NCBI RefSeq assembly: GCF_002836775.1
Contig: NZ_PJAQ01000068.1
Coordinates: 372,001-436,000, forward strand
Source of the DNA: Colwellia sp. 12G3
GTDB lineage: Bacteria; Pseudomonadota; Gammaproteobacteria; Enterobacterales; Alteromonadaceae
DNA: 64,000 nucleotides
Reading direction: 5' to 3'
The notes beneath the pieces were generated by a model, which saw nothing but the letters and a program-made list of their open reading frames with translations, was not told where the DNA came from and searched no databases. The position numbers and the translations under genes are program-made. Positions 56,882-64,000 of the stretch are shown in pieces (position 1 is the stretch's first letter; each line of letters starts with the position of its first letter).

Positions 56882-57565
56882 TTAGTCATCTTGGGCGAGA
56901 GCTACGTAGAGTAAATCAATCACTTGTTGTTTGTTTACCCGATTGAATTTAACACCAAAAGATAAACCGTCAACTTGTTGTTTAATATTACAAACGGTCG
57001 CGTTAAGTTTAAGGTTGTTGTCCCCTTCACTCGTCTCCACCACAATATCAATTATTTTATCTTCTGCCAGTACTAATTTTTCACCATTGATAATATCTAG
57101 CTGACCACCGTCAACCGATATGTTTGTCATGGTCGTTTTCCAATAGACATCATCAATTTTTACTTTAGCTGAGATTTTAGTATCAATACGTACAGAAGAA
57201 CGTAATTGCTGTAATGTTACGGTATTAGGGATATCTAGCACCATAATACGTGAGGGAATTTGTAAGGTTTGTCTAATAGTACTAATAAAGGCAACCGCTG
57301 CCCCATCGCGTCCTTCAATAAGCCCACGCACAGTAATAACTGTACCTTGGCCAATATACTGAGAAAAAGTACCTAATCTTTTTGCCTCGGGAAATTCAAT
57401 AAGTACATATTTTTTAGGTAAATATCCAATAAAAAAGGTATTAAACTTTCTTTTTTGTCCAGCCGGCGTAGAAATATCAATCGTGATAGGCGCACCCGCT
57501 TTCAAAAAGCCGAGGTTACGTGCAGAAGGTTTAGATGGATCAATCAAAATTGCTTGTTCAGCCAT
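56882..57565 (-). CDS. PilZ domain c-di-GMP-binding protein (YcgR-like)
   Basis: I use the ATG at 57565 (MAEQAILIDPSKPS), giving 227 residues; a TTG three codons upstream is possible and neither has a good ribosome site. The N-terminal part (about 1-105) resembles the YcgR regulator domain. The C-terminal PilZ domain has RSSVR (the RxxxR motif) and NISVDGG (D/NxSxxG), both needed for cyclic di-GMP binding. YcgR-type proteins curb flagellar motion. It lies just downstream of der on the same strand. Confidence 0.87.
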   Translation of the reverse strand: MAEQAILIDPSKPSARNLGFLKAGAPITIDISTPAGQKRKFNTFFIGYLPKKYVLIEFPEAKRLGTFSQYIGQGTVITVRGLIEGRDGAAVAFISTIRQTLQIPSRIMVLDIPNTVTLQQLRSSVRIDTKISAKVKIDDVYWKTTMTNISVDGGQLDIINGEKLVLAEDKIIDIVVETSEGDNNLKLNATVCNIKQQVDGLSFGVKFNRVNKQQVIDLLYVALAQDD

Positions 57566-57621
57566 ATTTTTCAATAAGGTAAAAGGAGCGTATACGATAC
57601 CTTATTAAAATAAGGCTAAGA

Positions 57622-57652
57622 TTGCAACTTGCTATTAACTAGCAAGTTGCAA
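57622..57652. terminator. hairpin between der and the PilZ gene
   Basis: TTGCAACTTGCTA 57622-57634 is the perfect complement of 57640-57652, with a 5-nt loop. It lies 7 bp past the der stop. The trailing sequence on the minus strand is only moderately T-rich. Confidence 0.7.
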
Positions 57653-57659
57653 ATCAACT

Positions 57660-59138
57660 TTAATCTTTTTTATAACCTTGTATTGAACGAGCAATTTTCT
57701 TTTGCTCAGTAAAGTTAAGCTTCTTCTTGCCGGCAAATGGGTTCAAGGTGTCTTTAAACTGTATACGGATAGGCGTACCCATCATTTTTAATGACTTACG
57801 GTAATAATTCATTAAATAGCGTTTATAAGACATTGGTAATTTCTTAGCTAAGTTACCATGAATAATAATGATAGGCGGATTATAACCACCAGCATGAGCG
57901 TATTTCAACTTAACGCGTCGACCGTTATGCATAGGCGGTTGATGATCAAATATAGCCATATCTAATATCTTAGTAACCATTGCCGTGGATATGCGTTTCG
58001 TTGCTGAAACAAAGGCTTCTTCCACTGACTCAAATAAATGGCCAACACCGGTACCATGTAGTGCCGAAATAAAATGAATACGGGCAAAGTCAATAAATCC
58101 TAAACGTCTATCAAGTTCAGTTTTAATACGATCTTTTTCATGTTCTTCTAAGCCATCCCATTTATTAACTGCAAGGACTAATGAACGCCCTGCTTCAAGG
58201 ATAAATCCCAGTAAGCTAAGATCTTGATCACTAATACCTTCTTGAGCATCGATAATAAGAAGACAAACATTAGAGTCTTCAATTGCACGCAAGGTTTTAA
58301 TCACTGAATATTTCTCTACAACATCAGTCACATTCTTACGACGACGAATCCCCGCGGTATCAATTAAAGTGTATTCACGACCATTACGTTCCATTGGAAT
58401 ATAAACGCTATCACGGGTTGTACCGGGCATATCAAAAACAACAACACGTTCTTCACCTAATATACGGTTAGTTAGTGTTGATTTCCCAACATTTGGACGA
58501 CCGATGATTGCTAATTTTATCTTGTCATTTTCTTGTGGCTCACCTTCAAGCTTTTTGGCAAGCTGCTCTTCAGTCAACTCAACGTCAAACTCACCTGAGA
58601 ATTCATCATTTTCAGATTTCTCGGCTTTTGGTTGGCCAAGTGCTTCAATATGAGGCGTTAATGCAATCGTTAAAAGTTGTGTAACACCACGTCCGTGGGC
58701 AGCAGCAATTTGATGCACATGCTCGCCTAAACCTAGCGAGTAAAATTCAGCTACGGCTGAATCGCCATGGATACCATCAATTTTATTGGCAACTACGAAT
58801 ATTTTTTTATTTTGCTTACGTAAATGATCAGCAATACCATGATCAGCCGCGGTCAAACCATCACGAGCATCAACTAAAAACAGTACCGCATCGGCTTCTT
58901 CTATCGCCATCAATGACTGTTCAGCCATTTTCACATCAATACCTTTTTCATCGCCATTTATACCACCAGTATCAATAACAATAAAAGGATGTTCTTCAAC
59001 TTCGGCTTGACCGTATTGACGATCGCGAGTTAGACCTGGGTAATCGGCTACAAGAGCATCGCGACTACGGGTTAAACGGTTAAATAATGTTGATTTTCCG
59101 ACATTAGGACGGCCAACTAGAGCAACTACAGGAAGCAT
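57660..59138 (-). CDS. der: ribosome-assembly GTPase Der
   Basis: The start at 59138 ([17 protein letters not shown]) is favoured by GAGGT upstream; the product is 492 residues. Two tandem GTPase domains are visible, each with a P-loop GRPNVGKST and with DTGG and DTAG G3 motifs respectively, plus NKID and NKWD. An acidic linker joins them and a KH-like C-terminal domain follows. Der acts in 50S subunit maturation. It is the last gene of the ispG-hisS-yfgM-bamB-der block conserved with E. coli. Confidence 0.97.
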   Translation of the reverse strand: MLPVVALVGRPNVGKSTLFNRLTRSRDALVADYPGLTRDRQYGQAEVEEHPFIVIDTGGINGDEKGIDVKMAEQSLMAIEEADAVLFLVDARDGLTAADHGIADHLRKQNKKIFVVANKIDGIHGDSAVAEFYSLGLGEHVHQIAAAHGRGVTQLLTIALTPHIEALGQPKAEKSENDEFSGEFDVELTEEQLAKKLEGEPQENDKIKLAIIGRPNVGKSTLTNRILGEERVVVFDMPGTTRDSVYIPMERNGREYTLIDTAGIRRRKNVTDVVEKYSVIKTLRAIEDSNVCLLIIDAQEGISDQDLSLLGFILEAGRSLVLAVNKWDGLEEHEKDRIKTELDRRLGFIDFARIHFISALHGTGVGHLFESVEEAFVSATKRISTAMVTKILDMAIFDHQPPMHNGRRVKLKYAHAGGYNPPIIIIHGNLAKKLPMSYKRYLMNYYRKSLKMMGTPIRIQFKDTLNPFAGKKKLNFTEQKKIARSIQGYKKD

Positions 59139-59283
59139 GAGTACCTCAAAGGAATCACCATGCAAGCGAGTAACGCATGGTTTTTCAAAACAAATAAAAA
59201 CTAAATATCAAAGAGAATATATAAAACACTCAACTCGATTAGCTAAGGTCTTATGACTAAAAATGATATTACTAAAAACAAAC

Positions 59284-59317
59284 AACGGCTCCAGATGCAT
59301 TTAGCATAGGAGCCGTT
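59284..59317 (-). terminator. hairpin between bamB and der
   Basis: AACGGCTCC 59284-59292 pairs with GGAGCCGTT 59309-59317, with an inner ATGC/GCAT stem. On the minus strand a T-rich stretch follows. It lies past the bamB stop and may reduce read-through into der. Confidence 0.75.
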
Positions 59318-59369
59318 ATTAATTCTAGCTGCTTTTCTTAGAAAAAAAAGCCGCTAAAAACAGTGCAAC

Positions 59370-60614
59370 TTATTGCGCAGCACTGACAATATTTGGTGTA
59401 ATAATAACTTGTAAGTCACCATCACGGGATTGGCTATATATTTTATCATCAACTACTGTTGGCGTTGAATGTATACCACTACTATCGATTTCATGGCGTG
59501 TAACTATTTCACCAGTCTCTTGCTCTAGCCAATGCAAGTAACCTTCAAAATCACCAACAACAATATATCTATCAACTACTGCAGGTCCCGTTACGCCACG
59601 GTTTGTCAACTCTAAATTACTCCAGCGTTCAATACCATCATTACGATTAAGGGCATAAATATGACCACGAGTATTGGTAATAAAAATATCATTACGATAA
59701 ACAGCAATTTGTCGGTATGACGAATATTGGCGTTTCCATAAAATGCGTCCTGATTTTAAATCAACAGCAACTAAGTTTCCACGGGCAGAGATACTGTAAA
59801 CTTTATCGCCAAAAACTACTGGCGCTGAGTCAACATCGATAACGCGTTGCAATTCTGTTGAGCCCGTTGCTTCGCCGACTTCTGTCGTCCAACCTGCTTG
59901 GCCTTTTTCAAGAATATAAACACTTAATGCACCCTTGCCTGAGCCAACTAATACACCACCTGATGCAATAACCGGTGTACTAATACCACGTAACGTCAAT
60001 GCAGGCACATCTTGCTCAGCTTCCCACAAGTCATCACCCGTATTAGCATCAAACGCTTTAAGTATACCAGAGGCTGAATTTACCACTAAAATGCCAGAAT
60101 CAATGGCCGGAGGAGTAATAATTTCACCCTTTATTTTAGCTCGCCAGACCAATTCACCTGTCTCTGCATCAAGTGCAAAAACATCACCGTTTTCAGTACC
60201 AATAAAGATTTTATTAAGTCCTGCTACCGGGCCACCAGCAACTAAAGCCGAAACACGACTATCCCAGAAGCTTCGTTCGTTATTGATGTCACTTAAATCG
60301 GCTTGCCAAACTTTCTTACCACTTTCTTTTTCAAAAGCAATCACATCGCCCATGCGACTAGCGCTATAAACTTTGTTGTAAGCAACAATAGGTTTTATTC
60401 GTGAAAAGTAATCGCTAACACCGTCACCTACACTACGATCCCATAAAACTTCCACATCAAAAGCATTATCTAAGTCGGAGAGCTCTGCTATTTTAGTACT
60501 AGGGTCTTCGTCATCATTTGATGAACACGCAAATAAGCTTGAAGACAACAAGACAATAGCTAGTACTTTTTTAGCATTAAGACCTTTAAAAATTTTTTTA
60601 TCAAAACAACGCAT
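59370..60614 (-). CDS. bamB: outer-membrane assembly lipoprotein BamB
   Basis: The start at 60614 (MRCFDKKIFKG) follows TAAGGCACACT; the product is 414 residues. A lipoprotein signal ends at LFAC, with a Ser-Ser pair next to the Cys. The rest is an eight-bladed propeller with PQQ-like repeats (GDVFALDAETGELVWR, GILKAFDANTGDDLWE, and others). BamB is a non-essential part of the BAM complex that inserts beta-barrel proteins. The gene follows yfgM as in E. coli. Confidence 0.95.
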   Translation of the reverse strand: MRCFDKKIFKGLNAKKVLAIVLLSSSLFACSSNDDEDPSTKIAELSDLDNAFDVEVLWDRSVGDGVSDYFSRIKPIVAYNKVYSASRMGDVIAFEKESGKKVWQADLSDINNERSFWDSRVSALVAGGPVAGLNKIFIGTENGDVFALDAETGELVWRAKIKGEIITPPAIDSGILVVNSASGILKAFDANTGDDLWEAEQDVPALTLRGISTPVIASGGVLVGSGKGALSVYILEKGQAGWTTEVGEATGSTELQRVIDVDSAPVVFGDKVYSISARGNLVAVDLKSGRILWKRQYSSYRQIAVYRNDIFITNTRGHIYALNRNDGIERWSNLELTNRGVTGPAVVDRYIVVGDFEGYLHWLEQETGEIVTRHEIDSSGIHSTPTVVDDKIYSQSRDGDLQVIITPNIVSAAQ

Positions 60615-60665
60615 AGTGTGCCTTATTAACAAAAGTAAATAATTTTACCAAACAGTAGCCTTAAC

Positions 60666-61352
60666 TTACTTAGCTGCAGGCTCAGTTACTACTGCTTCCA
60701 CCACTAATTTCTCAGTGACAGGTAATGTAGTTACTTGTGCTAAATCATCTAATTTAATTTGTAAACTTGGGCTTGTGGCAATACCATCAGCAGCAATAGC
60801 AGCTTGGTAAGCACTTCGAGCAAGTTCGTTTTTCCCTTGTTGCAAGTATGCATCACCTTTAATTTCTTCAATGGCAGCAGTAAATGATACAGGTAAATTA
60901 CTGTTTAACGTTACAAGAGCATCTGAATATTGTTCAAGCTGAACTTGTACACGTGCCAAGCGTAAACTTGCGATAGCTTTAATACCATCAGTTGGCGCTG
61001 ACTCAATCGCTGCAGTTAGTTGCTTTTGAACTTGTTCCCAATCTTTATGCGTCGCTGACTCTTTAGCAAGGGCCAAAGCCGTTAAAGTAACATAACTATT
61101 AGTACCATTTTCACTGATAAATTTTTCGCCGTTAGCAGTAAAGTTTTTATCATTTTTACCGCTCTGTTCAATCAGTGTTTGATAACTATCTGATACAGCT
61201 AACTCTTGTTCAAACTTATTATCTTGATAAAGATTAAAACCGATAAAGCCAGCAAATCCTAAAGCGATACCCGCAATTATTGTGTTACCGTTTTGTTGCC
61301 AGTAACTTTTAATCGCTTCTACTTGTTGTTCTTCTGTTTGATAAATTTCCAC
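60666..61352 (-). CDS. yfgM: YfgM, SecYEG-associated TPR protein
   Basis: This 228-residue protein has a cytoplasmic N-terminus EIYQTEEQQVEAIKSYW, a single membrane helix at about 22-41 (TIIAGIALGFAGFIGFNLY) and a periplasmic helical TPR region. YfgM is an ancillary component of the Sec translocon that recruits the chaperone PpiD. Position between hisS and bamB, with 23 bp from hisS, is conserved across gammaproteobacteria. The C-terminal tail is Val/Thr-rich and likely disordered. Confidence 0.93.
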   Translation of the reverse strand: MEIYQTEEQQVEAIKSYWQQNGNTIIAGIALGFAGFIGFNLYQDNKFEQELAVSDSYQTLIEQSGKNDKNFTANGEKFISENGTNSYVTLTALALAKESATHKDWEQVQKQLTAAIESAPTDGIKAIASLRLARVQVQLEQYSDALVTLNSNLPVSFTAAIEEIKGDAYLQQGKNELARSAYQAAIAADGIATSPSLQIKLDDLAQVTTLPVTEKLVVEAVVTEPAAK

Positions 61353-61375
61353 TACATCACCTTGGCTTTAAGCTC

Positions 61376-62656
61376 TTATATTAATTCAGATAATAAACTT
61401 GAAATTTTAGAAAATTCCACGCTTTCCTGTTCTTTTTGTCCGCGTAAGTATTTAACCATAATTTTCTCTTCGGCAATTTCATTATCACCTAAGATTAACG
61501 CGATTTTTGCGCCTGATTTATCAGCACGTTTTAATTGTTTTTTCATATTGCCGCCACCGCAATGACATTGCAATCTTAACTCTGGTAATTGATCACGCCA
61601 CAGTTCAGCTAACTTGTTCGCTTCAACTTGCGCATCATCACCTAATATAACCACATAGGCATCTACCTGAGGACGTACATCGGTAATCGTTTCTAACTCC
61701 GTTAGCATCAAGACTAAACGTTCAATGCCTAAGGCAAAACCAAAGGCCGGCGTTGCTTTACCACCGAGTTGTTCAACTAAACCATCATAGCGTCCGCCAG
61801 CACAAATAGTACCCTGTGCGCCAAGTGTTGTAGTAACCCACTCAAACACAGTACGGTTATAGTAATCTAAACCGCGTACTAAACGCTCGTTCAATACATA
61901 CTTAATACCTGCTGCATCTAATCGAGCACATAACGTTTCAAAGTGCGCTTGCGTTTCTTCACCGAAGTGTTCCGATAACTTCGGCGCATTAACTAAGGCT
62001 TCTTGCACTTGCGGATTTTTACTATCCAGCACTCTTAGCGGGTTGGTATGCATACGACGCTTAGAGTCTTCGTCTAATAACTCTTCATGTTCAAGTAAAT
62101 AAACAATCAACGCTTCGCGATAATTAGCACGTTCGTCATTCGATCCTAATGAATTCAACTCTAGTGTGACAAATTCACTGATACCAAGTTCCCGCCATAA
62201 GCGCGAAGTTAGTAAAATAATTTCTGCATCTATATCTGGAGTCGCGATACCAAAGGCTTCTAGACCAAATTGATGAAATTGGCGATAGCGACCTTTTTGC
62301 GGTCTTTCATGGCGAAACATCGGTCCCATATACCAAAGACGTTGCTCTTGGTTATATAGTAAGCCATGTTGATTACCAGCACGAACGCAACTTGCAGTAC
62401 CTTCTGGACGCAGTGTTAAGCTATCGCCATTTAAATCATCAAAGGTGTACATTTCTTTTTCGACAATATCGGTTACTTCTCCAATACCGCGTTTAAATAG
62501 TGCTGTTGACTCAACAATTGGCATACGAATTTCAGCAAAACCATAATTACTGGCAACACGGCGTAGTACCGCTTCAACCATTTGCCAAATATTGGTTTCA
62601 CTTGGGAGGCAATCATTCATGCCACGAATTGCTTGTAGAGCCTTTTGTTTAGCCAC
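61376..62656 (-). CDS. hisS: histidyl-tRNA synthetase
   Basis: I place the start at the GTG at 62656 ([15 protein letters not shown]), giving 426 residues, close to the E. coli size of 424. The frame is open to an ATG at 62707, which has no ribosome site and adds 17 residues unlike the family. Class II motif 1 surrounds IRGMNDCLP, motif 2 is [12 protein letters not shown] with [13 protein letters not shown], and the His-site loop is [13 protein letters not shown]. It is 24 bp upstream of yfgM. Confidence 0.95.
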   Translation of the reverse strand: MAKQKALQAIRGMNDCLPSETNIWQMVEAVLRRVASNYGFAEIRMPIVESTALFKRGIGEVTDIVEKEMYTFDDLNGDSLTLRPEGTASCVRAGNQHGLLYNQEQRLWYMGPMFRHERPQKGRYRQFHQFGLEAFGIATPDIDAEIILLTSRLWRELGISEFVTLELNSLGSNDERANYREALIVYLLEHEELLDEDSKRRMHTNPLRVLDSKNPQVQEALVNAPKLSEHFGEETQAHFETLCARLDAAGIKYVLNERLVRGLDYYNRTVFEWVTTTLGAQGTICAGGRYDGLVEQLGGKATPAFGFALGIERLVLMLTELETITDVRPQVDAYVVILGDDAQVEANKLAELWRDQLPELRLQCHCGGGNMKKQLKRADKSGAKIALILGDNEIAEEKIMVKYLRGQKEQESVEFSKISSLLSELI

Positions 62657-62763
62657 TGAGGGGTCTCTCTTTCTTATGTCTTTATAAAATACCGACAAGC
62701 CAGCCATGTTTAGACAGACTTTTAGTACTTAATACGGTTTAAATTTGCGCAGCGCGCAGTATA

Positions 62764-62816
62764 CCCAATAAAAGCGTGCTAATAAACCATAGGATTATTA
62801 GTTTCCTTTTATTGGG
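62764..62816. repeat. nested hairpin between ispG and hisS
   Basis: CCCAATAAAA 62764-62773 pairs with TTTTATTGGG 62807-62816, and an inner CTAATAA pairs with TTATTAG (62779-62785 with 62795-62801). The T-rich arm on both strands suggests partial termination or mRNA processing between the genes. Confidence 0.6.
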
Positions 62817-62823
62817 ATAGTAA

Positions 62824-63954
62824 TTAATCGACTGATTTAAAATCTATTTTGTTTTTTTCATCTTGGCGCTCAGTGATCGCATGTGCTTTTGCACGTATAC
62901 GCTGCTCTAGTTGATCAACAAGGTTATTATTATCAAAACGCTCTTTTTGACGTATACCATCTAAATAGAAACCACTTTTTTTACTGCTGCCCGTAAGGCC
63001 AAGATCCGACACCATAGCCTCGCCAGGACCATTAACAATACAGCCAATAATTGAAACATCCATTGGTGTCATAATGTCTTCAATACGTTGTTCTAACGCA
63101 TTTACCGTCGACACCACATCAAACTCTTGACGAGAGCAACTTGGACAAGCAATTAAATTAATACCACGACTGCGTAATTTAAGTGATTTTAAAATATCAA
63201 AACCTACTTTAATTTCTTCAATTGGATCAGCGGCAAGGGATATACGGATTGTATCGCCAATGCCCTGTGCTAATAAAATTCCTAACCCAACTGAAGATTT
63301 TACCGAACCAGATCGTAAACCGCCGGCTTCGGTTATTCCTAAATGTAATGGGTTATCAATTTGTTTTGCTAATAATTTATAAGATTCAACCGCTAAAAAA
63401 ACATCTGACGCTTTAACACTCACTTTAAATTCGTGAAAATTTAATCGGTCTAAAATATCAACGTGACGCATCGCCGACTCTAGCAATGCTTCAGGTGTTG
63501 GTTCAGTATACTTTTCTTGAATATCTTTTTCTAATGAACCGCCGTTAACACCAATACGAATAGGGATATTGTAGTCTCGAGCACACTCAACCACGCTACG
63601 AATTCTATTTTCATTACCAATATTACCCGGGTTAATACGCAAACAGTCCGCACCATACTCAGCAACTTTTAACGCGATGCGGTAATCAAAGTGGATATCA
63701 GCCACTAAAGGCACATTAACTTGCTTTTTGATTTCTCGAAAAGCTTCTGCTGCGTCCATCGTAGGCACGCTTACTCTGACAATATCTGCTCCAACGGCTT
63801 CCAATGCTTTTATTTGCGCAACGGTTGCGGCTACATCAGTAGTCAATGTATTTGTCATTGATTGCACAGTGATTGGCGCATTACCACCAACAGGTACATT
63901 TCCTACCATTATTTGGCGAGAGATTCGACGGATAATTGGAGATTCTTTAAACAT
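62824..63954 (-). CDS. ispG: 4-hydroxy-3-methylbut-2-enyl diphosphate synthase (IspG)
   Basis: This 376-residue iron-sulfur enzyme of the MEP isoprenoid pathway forms HMBPP. The N-terminal TIM barrel opens [19 protein letters not shown], and the cluster-binding cysteines appear in [10 protein letters not shown] and in [13 protein letters not shown]. It heads the ispG-hisS-yfgM-bamB-der gene order. The C-terminus is rich in charged residues ([12 protein letters not shown]). The final 46 bp of the window, upstream of this gene, contain nothing recognisable. Confidence 0.96.
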   Translation of the reverse strand: MFKESPIIRRISRQIMVGNVPVGGNAPITVQSMTNTLTTDVAATVAQIKALEAVGADIVRVSVPTMDAAEAFREIKKQVNVPLVADIHFDYRIALKVAEYGADCLRINPGNIGNENRIRSVVECARDYNIPIRIGVNGGSLEKDIQEKYTEPTPEALLESAMRHVDILDRLNFHEFKVSVKASDVFLAVESYKLLAKQIDNPLHLGITEAGGLRSGSVKSSVGLGILLAQGIGDTIRISLAADPIEEIKVGFDILKSLKLRSRGINLIACPSCSRQEFDVVSTVNALEQRIEDIMTPMDVSIIGCIVNGPGEAMVSDLGLTGSSKKSGFYLDGIRQKERFDNNNLVDQLEQRIRAKAHAITERQDEKNKIDFKSVD

Positions 63955-64000
63955 AATCTTTCTTTATATAAGGTTTTTCTAGAAGGTAATCAATTGATTG

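Overview
The window is AT-rich, densely coded chromosome of a marine gammaproteobacterium, most likely Colwellia or a close relative in the Alteromonadales. I infer this from gene content, from gene order shared with E. coli (ygiM-ygiF; leuLABCD; ispG-hisS-yfgM-bamB-der; xseA-guaB-guaA), from a PEP-CTERM protein and from several dispersed repeat families. No rRNA, tRNA, CRISPR array or intact transposase gene was seen. Layout: 1-2.6 kb holds the triphosphatase YgiF and the SH3 protein YgiM. 2.6-11.4 kb is a surface-polysaccharide region with six glycosyltransferase genes, one of them an alpha-1,2-fucosyltransferase, a Wzi-type outer-membrane barrel and a DUF1796 protein. It also carries a decayed fragment of gmd, the first GDP-fucose gene. 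11.4-16.7 kb is the leucine operon with a leader peptide and attenuator, followed by a MITE-like element. 17-22.9 kb holds a GspA/GspB-like fusion ATPase, cca, small unknown genes, an AlkB-like dioxygenase and a VF530 protein. 22.9-36.2 kb is a nitrite-respiration island: a NapC/NirT cytochrome fused to a further haem domain, nirS, a membrane-anchored haemerythrin and the haem d1 operon nirC-F-DL-G-H-J-E-N. Three FNR/DNR-like boxes lie upstream of nirS/haemerythrin and of nirC. 36.3-40 kb has a GNAT protein and an unexplained gene set that includes a frameshifted FMN reductase and a UbiA-family enzyme. 40-50.4 kb has a DMT transporter, a RecQ-family helicase, SelO, a GST, a translationally coupled operon of two solute-binding proteins and a histidine kinase, and RidA. 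50.5-64 kb is the gua, xseA, der, bamB, yfgM, hisS, ispG block, with a PEP-CTERM gene and a PilZ gene inserted between xseA and der. The nir genes form one pathway. CobA/NirE makes precorrin-2 toward sirohaem, the NirDL/G/H proteins decarboxylate it, NirJ, NirF and NirN complete haem d1, NirC is a c-type cytochrome, and NirS uses the cofactor to reduce nitrite to NO. No NO or N2O reductase gene is in the window. The most unusual signal is a rigid 37-nt structured element present four times: after leuC, nirS, guaA and guaB. Each copy is in the sense direction and 37-44 nt past the stop codon. Both of its helices show compensatory base changes, which points to a conserved RNA structure in 3' untranslated regions.
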